Source of the DNA: Apostichopus japonicus | Lineage: Eukaryota > Echinodermata > Holothuroidea > Aspidochirotida > Stichopodidae | DNA length: 64,000 nt | NCBI RefSeq assembly: GCF_037975245.1 | Contig: NC_092570.1 | Coordinates: 12,379,001 to 12,443,000, forward strand | Direction of reading: 5' to 3' | Part shown: positions 13,101-25,100 of the stretch, piece after piece | How positions within the stretch are numbered: position 1 is the stretch's first letter | Layout of the letters: every line of letters starts with the position of its first letter | Made by a program: the position numbers and the translations under genes | The notes under the pieces: generated by a model | Seen by the model: the letters and a program-made list of their open reading frames with translations, nothing else | Told to the model about the DNA's origin: nothing | Databases searched by the model: none

Positions 13101-16100
13101 AGTACTGTATGATACCTCATAACCACTGCCTACATGTATTGTATGATATCTCAGAACCACTGCCTACATGTAGTACTGTATGATACCTCAGAACCACTGC
13201 CTACATGTAGTATTGTATGATACCTCAGAACCACTGCCTACATGTAGTACTGTATGATACCCCAGAACCACTGCCTACATGTATTGTATGATACCTAATG
13301 TATTGTATGATACCTCAGAACCATTGCCTACATGTAGTACTGTATGATACCTCATAACCACTGCCTACATGTATTGTATGATACCTAATGTATTGTATGA
13401 TACCTCAGAACCACTGCCTACATGTAGTATTGTGCTAAATTCTACAGTTGCTTGTAGTGTATTAAACGTATGCTGTAAATGTTGTGTTGTTTTCAGTTGA
13501 TAGAAAATATATATGTAAATGAGAAAAGATAATTTATGGAAGGTCATGTTTACTGGCCTACTTGTTGGCAAGGTACCTAATTGCACTTCCCTAATTACTT
13601 TATTGGCAGAGAGCTGGCAAGCCTGCCATATAACAGTAGTTTAGGTCACAGTCCACTTTCTTGTCATTGGAGTTTGGAGGAAGTATGATTGATCGTAACT
13701 GAAATCAATAAAAGTATAAAGGCCATGTTCACACTGGATCCTCCAGTCTTGAACCAGTGCTTGGAAAACTACACATATTTCATTTCACAATCCCTTTTGT
13801 GTTCAAATATGATCTGATAATCCTCTGAGTTTCACTATGCAGGATATAACATTAGGCTTAGGGTCGGTTACAGAAAGGCTTCAGTGAATCTAGTTGAAAA
13901 TTGCTTGAAAACATTGCAAGGAATATGTTGCAGAATGGATCAGAAACCTCACTCAGAATAAGCTTTGAACCAGCCAACCTAGTTAGGATTTCAACAATGA
14001 GTTTGCCACCACAGTGCCATGGCCAATTAGTGTGTGAACCCAAACAGGATGTTAAGTTATTAGTACACCTTTAGTGATCTCTAGTCTCTTTGATCCTCTG
14101 AGTGTTCACACCGAGTTCAAGACTGTTTTCAAGTGTGAACCAGGTCTGTGTGAAGTGATTTTTGAAAAACGTTTTATATGAAATGACACGCGATGTGCAA
14201 TAAAAGAAATGGTGAAATGCAAAATGAAGATTAGGACAAAATATTTCAAAGTTCTCATACCAAACATGACATTACTTACATAAATGAAAACCTTTTGACA
14301 TAATTTTAGTAAATTATGAAATACAACCTTGATACCTCCTTTAATTCTTGTCTCAGTGCTGTAGAAAATGACTGGCATGAGACAACCACTCAGATGTAAA
14401 AGGAAATGTATTCCTTGTAAGATCAATTAGAGTGAGTTGTAATTGCCTCAACAGTACACCAATATTGATTCAGGATTAATTGGGCCGCTCTAGAGACACT
14501 ATACTGTACCCACTTTTAATTGCATTGCTCCTCTGTGTGCACTATCACCACAACACATATTGCATCAATTTATTCGTTCTGTCAGTTGTAGTTTCTTCCT
14601 TCGATTCATCCTAACATAGCATCTCCCTGATGAAAGTAGAGAAGATAAGAAGATATTTGTAAGGATGTGTGTAGTAGCTTGTCATTCTTAGTTACAGTGC
14701 TCACAATAGTTGGGCCAAGAAGTTCTCATTTCTATTACTATGTTACAGACCCTGTCTTTGTCATTTGAATATGTTATGCTAGAAATTTGATTTGTTTGAT
14801 ACTTTCACCATTTCATGTAAATGGACACCCTTGTCATTAGATATCTCTGTAGTGTGTTTACAACATAGTTTCATTTTGCACACCATGCACACATGTTTAT
14901 GGCTAATGTCACATTCTTACCTTGTGTGAATATTGTATGCTAAATGTAAATACTGTAAAATACTGTAATACTGTACCTTCCCCTCATTTGAACAACCACT
15001 ATTGTAACATTATATTTGATAGATTCAAGACAAAATGCATCTTTCTGTAACTTAAGTGTTTTGGATGACATACTGATTGAATACATTTATTAAAATTGAA
15101 GTCATGACCGATGAATTTTGCTTCTCTATTACACCACTATTCCTCACTGCTTCCTAAGCTGAAAGGATCAATCTTTTCTATAGTCTCTTGACTACTTTTG
15201 GCTGAGTCTCGTGTGCCTTATATATCTTTAGAGCTGTTGTCAAGTTTCAAGTCTAGCTTGCTGAACCTCTTTCGCTTAATTTTCTTACTGAATAGTTTTT
15301 TTTTTTTTTTGCAATGCTATCACTGCGATCCCAATTGACCTGTTTCTACAGGTGCTTTTTCCATCAAGGGAGGTCAGTAAATGTGTCAGTTTGTCATTCT
15401 TATAAATTGAGGATATAGTGTTAAGTCATGGATGGTGTGTTTGTGTGATTGTCAAAGATTTCAGCACTAAAAGTTCTTTTTCCTGATATTACTTTCAGCC
15501 TAAGTCTGCAGAAAGCACAAGCATCAAAACTTCGGTGCATATTACACTATTTCAAGAGATTGTCAGAAATCTGGGAAAATGACCAACCATCAGGAAAGAT
15601 CTGTTTTCACAGAAAGGTAAAAACAGTTGTTTTAATTGTAATGTATGTTAGATCATGGTTCCATTGCATAAATGTTCACCTGTTGATATTGTAGTGTATT
15701 CTAGTAACCCCCCTCCACCCCCCCCCCAATGAGGAGAAGATAACATCTGTATTTATATATTAACTTCACCAGTCTCGTACTGCACAGGATGCCGGACCCC
15801 ACTTGACCTGTGGTATCAGGACTGTGGCCCTTTCATCAAAATAATTTATGCCTGGTGCAGTATATACTACAGTTTTCAAAAGAACAGTTCTATAGTATTA
15901 TCCACCTTTCTCAATCCATTGCTACTCAGCATTTCTACTTGGAAGTTTCTAAGTCATAGTTTGCCATTATGAGATGATATTTGCCCTAGTGAATAATATT
16001 TTAAACATCTCCCAAAATGTATTCAGCTATTTGCATCATTGATACAGTAGACTGTCTTTAAGAAATCGTGAGCAAAAGAAGGTGATAACACTTAGGGGCA

Positions 16101-19100
16101 ATCTCTGCACCTTTCTCCCTGATTAACTGTAGTATAAGCCCTGGGTGTTGCCGGCATGAAAAATCTGCTGATGTGAGGTGGAAGGGTTTAAGTTGAAGAA
16201 ACATGGCTTGAATGGGGAAGGTGCGGGAGGGGGGGGGGGGTGGTGGGGAAGGTCACCAATAGCATTTCATGATATACTCAAGCGGCTAGTGAAGGAATGA
16301 CGTGTTGATAATTGTTTTCCTTGATAGCATAAGATTTATATTGCATTCTTATAACTCCTAGGGATATTTCTGCACCTCTGACATGTTAAGGCATTCATAA
16401 GCTGGAATTAACTGATTTCAATGCCCTCAAGACTTAACTGTGTGCATTGGTTCAAATTTGAATCTTTAGGTGTACCGTCCTTTCATTGCCAACAGATGTT
16501 GTTTGTCATCTTTTCCTTTGCTCAATTTAATACTTTAAAACTCGGGTTAAACGATGCGAATAACAGGCAAAGTTTATGGATTGAATTATAGTGATGAACT
16601 TCTAAAGAGGATTCCTTACAGAAGATCAACCAAGTCGCTGAGGAACGTGTCTTTAGTCAGTTTTTGAAGGTCAGATTTCAAAGAACATGGCAAAAACAAA
16701 TATGCATACTCATAAAGCATATTATCTGAGTCTAATCACATGTATACTGTAATAAGTTGACTATAATGTAGTTTTTAGGAGATGAATCCCAACCCTTTCT
16801 CTTTACCAATCTTTGCATGATCCTGGCTGGTTTGAAATCTGTACATAATGTTGAATATTTTAAGCTTGAATTGATAATATGATCAAGGTAGTCTGGGAAG
16901 ATATTAAACGACTTGTGACAGGCCAACGTGTTCAGTTGCATTGTCCTGGTTTGGGAAGATATTACATTACTTGTGACAGGCCATCATGTTCAGTTGCATT
17001 GTCCTGGTTTGGGAATATATTAAATTACTTGTGACAGGCCATCATGTTCAGTTTCATTGTCATGGTTTGGGAAGATATTAATTCGACCAAGAATATCCAA
17101 CACAAGAAATTTGTCTGAAATTTACGTATATTATACAAATATTTACCTGTGTTCCATCTTCAAAGATAAAACAACAGAAGAAAGATTTTGTGCCTTTGAA
17201 GTTCAATCTGTTAGATCTTGTTAAGGCAGATTGTGTATTTCATCCTTTAGAGCTGTTTTGTTCCAATATGGTGAAAATAAAAAAAATCATTGAAATTATT
17301 ACAATTTCCAAAGCAGTGTAAATGTCTGATAGACATGGACTGAGAAGCTGACATCAATTTGCCTGAAAAAAAAATGGGTTTTGAGTTGATTTCAAAATTT
17401 GGTAATATTATACAGAGTAATTGAAGGACAAAAGAAATATTATTGGAATTGTTGTCTATTATCATAGAAATTGCACCAGGAATTATGAAATGAGGCAAAA
17501 AATTAAAGGCTTGCCATGGCAATATATAGAAGTAAATAAAGAATGTGGGAAACATTTTGGTATTGGATTAAGCATTTTCTACTAACTCACCACTTCAATG
17601 TGTTCAATGGTTGCAGATCTCTCAGTAATGGGTTTTCATACAGTGTAAATATTACATGGTGTTGTTCTCCAATACATTAATATCTGCATTTGGGTTGAAT
17701 TACATACTGTACAATGTAATGTAACCTTACTCTACAATATAAGGGAAGAGTAGGTGCCTGAAAGATCATTTGAAATGCTAATTTAGTTAAAAAATCTCAC
17801 CTGGTGATAACACTAGGGATTAACTTCAAAACTTTTCATATGAAAAGAATAAATAAAATAAAGCATACTTTGCATTAAATATGTGCAGCACAGAATTTTC
17901 CTTTTTGTACAGCCCCTTAGCAGTGTGTAACTTGTTAATAAAGACACAGCCAAAGGGTTTTATTCACATGTGCCACATTGATATCTTTGGTCAACACAAT
18001 AGCTTTAGGTACACCAACAAATTTATTGAGCATTGCAAGTTGGCCTCTCAAAGTTAAATCAGGTCCTCTATTAGATGTAAATAATATGGTAAACATGAAG
18101 AATTTTAACTGTGTTATTTGCCCCTTGGCAGTCTAACTTTGTGGGCCTCCCAGTTTCATCAAGCTCATGTTGTCTGGACCCTGAAGACAAGTCTCAAACT
18201 TGAATAATGTAGAAATGCAAGAAAATGTTATAGAGGCTGCTTGAAACGATATCGTACGATCAGAGCTTTGGGTATAATAGTGTGAGTGGCCCAGTTATTC
18301 ATTTATGACATTAGAAGAAGGTGTAGTCATCCATCTTACAGGCAGTATCCCCAGTTATGGCCTTGTTGCCATTTAACAGTGTTTAGAGACTGTGTCATTA
18401 TAGCCATAATAGTAATTGTAGACTTAACCTGTAAATATTGCTGGTCGTTCTCACATTCAGTAGTGTAAGTTGATCTTTTAGGTTTGGCAAGCTGTTGATG
18501 TTTTGTTTGTGGCTCATGTAAGTATCAAGTAGTCCTAACTCCATTTTTAAGGAGAACTGGTGCTGTATAACCTGTAAAAAGGATGAACCAATTTGGTAAC
18601 GCATCTTTGGTTTTGCTTGTCTTACCAAATAATTTATGTTGTCATGGAACACCAACTTTGTGTCATCTTAAACTTATCTCCCTCTCTTTACCCTGGACCC
18701 AGTCCCCCTTTCGCTATCATTTCTCCCCAAACTATTTACGGTTGCCCTAGTTTGTGGATTATAACAATTAAGCATTAACAACTGTAGATTCCTTACATCC
18801 TTACTTGCCCAAAATCTGGGGACATCTGTCTTATAGTAACATTGCCAAAAGGTCTGAACTTCAAGTCATTTACTTTAATACTTAAAGCTGCTTGTTTACT
18901 ACTCATACCTTGTTATGGATCAGTTGGTTTTCATCAATTATTAATATCATTGTATCTCATGTTAGTCAATTTTTTTTGCAAAGATTGCATTGCTTGGAAT
19001 TCTGCTTTAATTGTTTTATGTGAATCGTCTGTTCAATGGTTTGCTTGTATATTGATGTACTGCACACACTGCATATATTTACTCAGGTCACCGGCCTGCA

Positions 19101-22100
19101 CTACATCTGAAGTTCGGAGGGGGGTAGGGGGGTGGGGGGGGTAGGGGGGGTGGTGGAATATACTTGACATTAAATTTACACAGTATACAACAGCAGTTAA
19201 GGTTTATGAGCCTCTAGCGATGATTTTATCTATCAGATAATGCTCCAGCATTTAGCAGTCAAGACTAGCAGGGTTTTGAAATAATTTACAGAATTACAAG
19301 TTTCTTGGTTTAGGCAAACTTATGGTTGGATAACTCTGTATAATTGGTTTTCTCTTTTACTAAAATAGTACTGTAGTTTGTTGAATTGATTTTGGTAACA
19401 TTTTACTTCCACTTCCACCCAATCTACCTGTGTTTGGTGACAGCTTATGTCCTCTTACTTCCCAATCTACTTGTGTTTACCCGCTTCTTGGTGACAGCTT
19501 ATGTCCTCTTACTTCCCAATCTACTTGTGTTTACCCGCTTCTTGGTGACAGCTTAGGTCCTCTTCCTTCCCAATCTACCTGTGTTTACCCGCTTCTTGGT
19601 GACAGCTTAGGTCCTCTTCCTTCCCAATCTACCTGTGTTTACCCGCTTCTTGGTGACAGCTTATGTCCTCTTACTTCCCCATCGACCTGTGTTTACCCGC
19701 TTCTTGGTGACAGCTTATGTCCTCTTACTTCCCAATCTACTTGTGTTTACCCGCTTCTTGGTGACAGCTTAGGTCCTCTTCCTTCCCAATCTACCTGTGT
19801 TTACCCGCTTCTTGGTGACAGCTTATGTCCTCTTACTTCCCAATCTACTTGTGTTTACCCGCTTCTTGGTGACAGCTTATGTCCTCTTACTTCCCAATCT
19901 ACTTGTGTTTACCCGCTTCTTGGTGACAGCTTAGGTCCTCTTCCTTCCCAATCTACCTGTGTTTACCCGCTTCTTGGTGACAGCTTAGGTCCTCTTCCTT
20001 CCCAATCTACCTGTGTTTACCCGCTTCTTGGTGACAGCTTATGTCCTCTTACTTCCCCATCGACCTGTGTTTACCCGCTTCTTGGTGACTGCTTAATACT
20101 TCCTTCCCAATCTATCTGTGTTCGAAGCTGAAAAGTCTTTCTGAGGCGGAGCTTTGCTTCAAACAAACAACTTTTAGATTAAGGAACAAGAGGTATTGTT
20201 TTCCTTAGCAGTGTCAAGTATTTTTATTCTTCAACAATGAGATTGGTCACTAAGCAGAATTTAAAGTGATTTGACAGCAATTAAGATTAGAAATAAACAT
20301 GTTGCACATGTAACATGTTGCACAGAATAATGTGATTGATACTCCATACAGTCACAGTCAATATTCATTGCCTGTCTTTTTGAGAACATCAAAAGGTAAA
20401 TTATATAGATTGTTTGACAACTGATTCAGCTTTGTTAAATGTGACATGTCCCTTTAATATTTAACCCCTATTTTGAGGTAGATATGTCCTCAAGTCTATT
20501 CACCTAAAACTAACTTAATTAAAACATGATTAATGACCAATTCATCTGTTCTAGCCATTTTAGTGGAGTCACATAGTCTCTTTCTGCCTTTATATCTGTA
20601 TCTAGGTCAATGATGAGGCAGCATCAGTATAAATGATACATGTACGAAAACCGAGAAAGAAATCTAACACGTGTACAGTACAGCCATTCCTTTCAGCTGG
20701 TCCTGGTCACTGATGGTTTCTGTGTCTATACTTACACTGGTGAACTGCTTCCTTACTAACGTGATTGTGTTGAAGTTCATTAAGAGACTGACCGTTTAAT
20801 GAGAAATATTAAATTATCGGTGACAGTTACTGCACAGAGATTTACAGTGTGGTGTATGACTGTTCTGTTTATACTGTTCACATATATGTACAGTACCTGC
20901 ATACTGAAGCTGTGTGTAGTCTGCACCTCACTACATGGTGTCGATGGATTTATCCCAGGTCTGTTAGTGTTGTTAGGTAGTGCAAAACCAATGATGCGCA
21001 CCTGACTACTCTCCCTGTATTTAAGACAGTCTCATGCTTTCTCGGCTAAATCCATCACCGATGCACTTGAAGGAAAATGATTTAATGATTTAATGCATCA
21101 TCAAAGGGATGTATGCAACAGCAAAGGATTCAAATTAGATGTTATGAATGTGTTTTTGTACACTTTGAATCAGAACATGTACTATAGGCCTTATGTCATA
21201 TATATTTCATTGAAATTTAGGCCCCTTATTAGCATGACTCCTCTTGTTTTCTGCTCTTTAAAATAACTACAACTTTACCTAGCAATCAGCAATTTGGAAA
21301 GGTTGCTGCTTAAACTTTTAGTGTGTTTTTGTAGGTTTTATGGTAATAAATAAATGTTGACAACTTGTTGTTAGTTGCTACATGTATTCTGTCTTTTGTT
21401 GGATAAGATTGATGAAAAGTGTTATTTGCAGGTTGGTTGTAAGGATTGAGGAAGTTTATCTGCTTTTTCCAAGTACAATGTATATTTAGATCTGATTTTG
21501 CTTCTATTTATCAAAAGATATGAGGCGATACTTAATGTTACTGTTTCAGGTCAAAGCTATGAAGCTATTTGTTCCTGTTACCAATGGGGTCGATATTATA
21601 AACACTTTGTACACATATTCAGTAACTCACACATTCAATGGTTCTTACAAGTCCATACTTAATCCTCACTTTACCTCTCTCCTCTCACATACTTGTTAAT
21701 CCTCGTTTTGCCATCTGCTAATATTTTATTGTCAACGGATGATCACCTTCAAATGGAACCATAGCACTAGACATGGAAAGAGTGCACAGTACCTTTGGTG
21801 TAAGTGAGTGGTCATAGGTGTTCAAAGCAGATGTATTTTGGGATGATGTCTGTTTTCAGCCAATGTCATATCTTTCTTCCTCCTTGTTCTCCCATACTCT
21901 TTGAAGATTTTATATTCTCTCAATTTCCATCTCTGTTTTTTATCATCCTACAGGTATTTCCCCAACACTTGATGCCTTCACTAGATACCTGGGAAACCAG
22001 TGAAGTACCTTTATGTGCTTTGATTGTGAAACAAGAGGGAGCTATTGAGGGTGCTGGTAGTAATATTGCACAGGTATGTTGTACAGGTATGTTGTACAGG

Positions 22101-25100
22101 TATGTTGTACAGATATGTTGTACAGGTATGTTGTTCAGGTATATGTTGTATAGGTATGTTGTACAGGTATGTACATACAGGTATTTTGTACACGTATGTT
22201 GTATTGGTATTTTGTACAGGTATGTACATACAGGTATGTTGTACAGGTATGTTGTACAGGTATATTGTACAGGGATAAATTAAGCAATGTGAATAAAAAG
22301 TATGAAGTTTAGCCCTTTTCATTCTTCTTGCCAATGCAGCAGTGCACAATTATCTTAATTGTCAGATGATAGAGATTAACCATTGCATGTGAATATGAGT
22401 ATGAAGGTCAGTTACTTTAATGTGAAGTTCCTGGTGTGCTAAAGAGCACCTTTTTACCTGGTTACATTTAAGTAAAAGGTTCTAAATTTACTCAGAAGAT
22501 GCATGTTTATAATGTTATAAAACTGTCACTAGTTGGTGGGTTTTTATATTTAGTTATTGAATTTATGGCCTAGAAACACACATGCAATCAGTTTATTTCT
22601 CTTACCTGGTAGGTTGATTTTGCTAATCGATATATAGGAGGTGGTGTTATGAGCAGTGGACTTGTCCAGGAGGAAATTAGGTTTATCTCTTGTCCAGAGT
22701 TGATTGCAGGCCTACCCTTTGTGGAGTGCCTACAGGATAACGAAGCTATGGAAATTTCCGGGTTTGAGCAGTACGCCAGCCACTCAGGATACAGTCATTC
22801 TTTTTCTTTTGACGGAGACTTTCAAGATGGTGCTGAGGTAGGGTTCATTGGTAGCACTTAAAACATTTGAGGACAATGATGATTGTCCTTGTAAAGCCAT
22901 CTACCTTCAAAATGCCAATGACAACTTATATCATAAATAATATATAATAAAGTAATTGTGCAATAATGCAGGAAGTATTCAGTGACAGCTTGCTAAAATA
23001 TTAATAGCCGTTTTATGAAGTATGTATTCACCACTAAAACACAGTGTAACACTGCTAATGTGAGAACAGTCCTTTATGTGTATATTGATCCTTGAGAGAA
23101 ATACAAATTGACTCTCAGGACACCCTAACAACAAAAGCTGACTTGTGGAAGCTAACAGGTACTCTTATCACAGGGGAAGGGATTTTCAGATTTCACAGCC
23201 TTCATTGAAATTCAAAATTTTTAAACTGATCTTTGATGCTGCTACAGGTGGACTCAAGCGGAAAGTTGGAAAGTACTCTCATCGCAATAGACGCCTCTCC
23301 ATTCTATGACACATCCAACGACCAGTACCGTGAGAGCTACCTGCAGAGAGACCTGAATAAAGCCTTCATCGGGTTCCTGCCCAGCAGGGAGACAGATGAT
23401 GTAGAGTCTAACGATGATGAATCAGAAGAGGATATCAGTTTTTACACTGCCGCCACTGAGAAGTCTCATCTTACGGCAGAGACGGATTTCGATACGGCAT
23501 CTGAGAGTTTGGATGTGCCAAAGATTGAGTCGAGTGAGTTTGGAAGGAGAAGTAATGAACTGAGGTTATCAACTGATCATTTGGGTTAAGTGATGTTATA
23601 ACTCAGAAGTTTGAATTTGACAATAAACTACAGTATTACTTTCCATGAAAGTTTATTGTAACAAAATTCTGGTAGCAAGTAATGTTCACTTTCTTAGAGT
23701 CAGTCATTAGGAATAGGTCGCCACAAATATCCTAGAAAGAGGAATAATGGTTTACAAAAAAGTTACAAAATCAGTTAAATGCGACTTGTCAATTTTTTTT
23801 TTCATGACTCAGACTTCTTATTGTGTAATTGAACACTCTCACACTATGAGTGTCAGAGCCTCAAGGAAAGTATCTTTAAAATCTTTAAACATGGAGCTAC
23901 ACTGAAGAATCTTCCATGATGTTGTCCCAATATCATCTGTCAATAGAGATTGAAATCAAAAGATTGTCATACAGTCAACTATTCAGATCAATTATCACTT
24001 TTTCTATTTTCCTGCCTGGTTGCATCCATTTCACAAACAAAGCTTACACTGCAAGCCTGCCCTTTCATTTACAATTGTGGTTTGATTCAACATATTTTGG
24101 AAACTATCAATGTACAGTGCCTGTGTATTACTCACATTTAACATGGATATCTTAAAGCTATGATGACAAATCCTTGAATCCGACAAATGTAAACAGGTAT
24201 TGCAATGCATTCATGTTTATTGACACTTTGATTTTTGTGCTTTGTTTGAGAATTTTTCCATTGTTTCCTGAAATGGAATGATTGCATTGATACAAGTGAT
24301 CTCTTATAAATTGGAAATTTCCATTAGTTTGAACGTTGTGAAACCATGTGCACCAGTAGTGCTTGTCAGATTGCAAATGTGGTTTTGTGGCTGTCTCCAG
24401 TATTTAAAGGTTGAAAGATTTAAGCAAGGTGAATCTTGATTATATTTTGATTAAATCTGGACAGGAGGCATTTAACGTCTAAAGTAATCAATTGTTTGTA
24501 GGCTAGGTAATGTAGCATATATATTGGGTGGGGACATGAAGGTATGGTGGACGGTAAATACCATTGAGCAACAAGTTTGAGTGATTTGAAAAGGAAGAAA
24601 AAGTGATCTCTGTTGCCTGGAAGTATGATCAAAGAGGAAAATTCAGATAGTTTTTGATGATCAATTTTGTGCTGTAAGTAGTATGTGTAGGCCACTGGTG
24701 GTATCTTATTCATCAGGAAAAGACTGGAATAAGTCCTTAGTTGGTACAGTCTTAAATCACAAGTTGTTTCACTGCTGAAGAATAAACACACTACACTTTC
24801 TACCCTGGTATAATTAAAGAAATATCGTTTTCTTCAAAATTGATCATTCCTAAAATATGTAGCACCAGGTTGTAAACCATTTTCTTCTAAAGAGTACGCT
24901 TAATCACGAAGATATGAACATTGAAATGTATCTAGCAAGAGCAGAATAAGAGAGTTAGATCAATTTAACAGAATAAAACCCACTTAATGAATTGACTTAC
25001 AGACAACATTCACAGCAAAGTAAACTGTCAAATTTTAAGGACAAATCAACGACAAAATCATGAAAGGAAAGTAAATGATTTGTATGAAACCAAGAAAACA

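Larger units (their letters stand above)
1113..15498 (+). other. 14.4-kb intron of the PARG-like gene
   Basis: Runs from donor GTAAGG to acceptor TTACTTTCAG. It holds a degenerate repeat at 1264-1545, a 30-bp array at 5535-5690, a protein-like relic near 7690-7930, a decayed coding relic at about 9190-9835, LINE-type 3' tails near 11400-11575 and 12120-12190, and a 37-bp array at 12415-13435. No further PARG exon is needed, because the flanking exons join in phase and align without a gap. Confidence 0.75.
15617..21953 (+). other. 6.3-kb intron of the PARG-like gene
   Basis: Contains C/G homopolymer runs (15711-15728, 16229-16240), a 58-bp repeat at 16895-17085, a G-rich tract at 19116-19156 and a 54-bp minisatellite at 19430-20125. 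I see no exon. The flanking exons join in phase 0. Confidence 0.7.

Noticed and set aside
12415-13435. CRISPR-like array
   Set aside because: The 37-bp units are contiguous without unique spacers, and the genome is animal. It is a minisatellite.
14106-14426. Minus-strand 106-codon hydrophobic open frame
   Set aside because: AT-rich composition, no flanking splice or promoter evidence, and it overlaps a repeat-like region with GTGTGAAC ends.
19430-20131. 233-codon open frame with Cys/Ser/Pro repeats
   Set aside because: It is a 54-bp minisatellite inside a PARG intron. There is no sign of selection for protein: variation is by unit type, not by codon position.
22011-22349. Minus-strand 112-codon open frame
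   Set aside because: It is the complement of the 13-bp GTATGTTGTACAG array.
23587-23589. TAA as the end of the PARG-like protein
   Set aside because: GTTAAG at 23585 is a usable donor, and only the spliced phase-1 junction continues in frame into the AKAP-like exon and the PARG C-terminal half. A stop here would leave the PARG fold incomplete.
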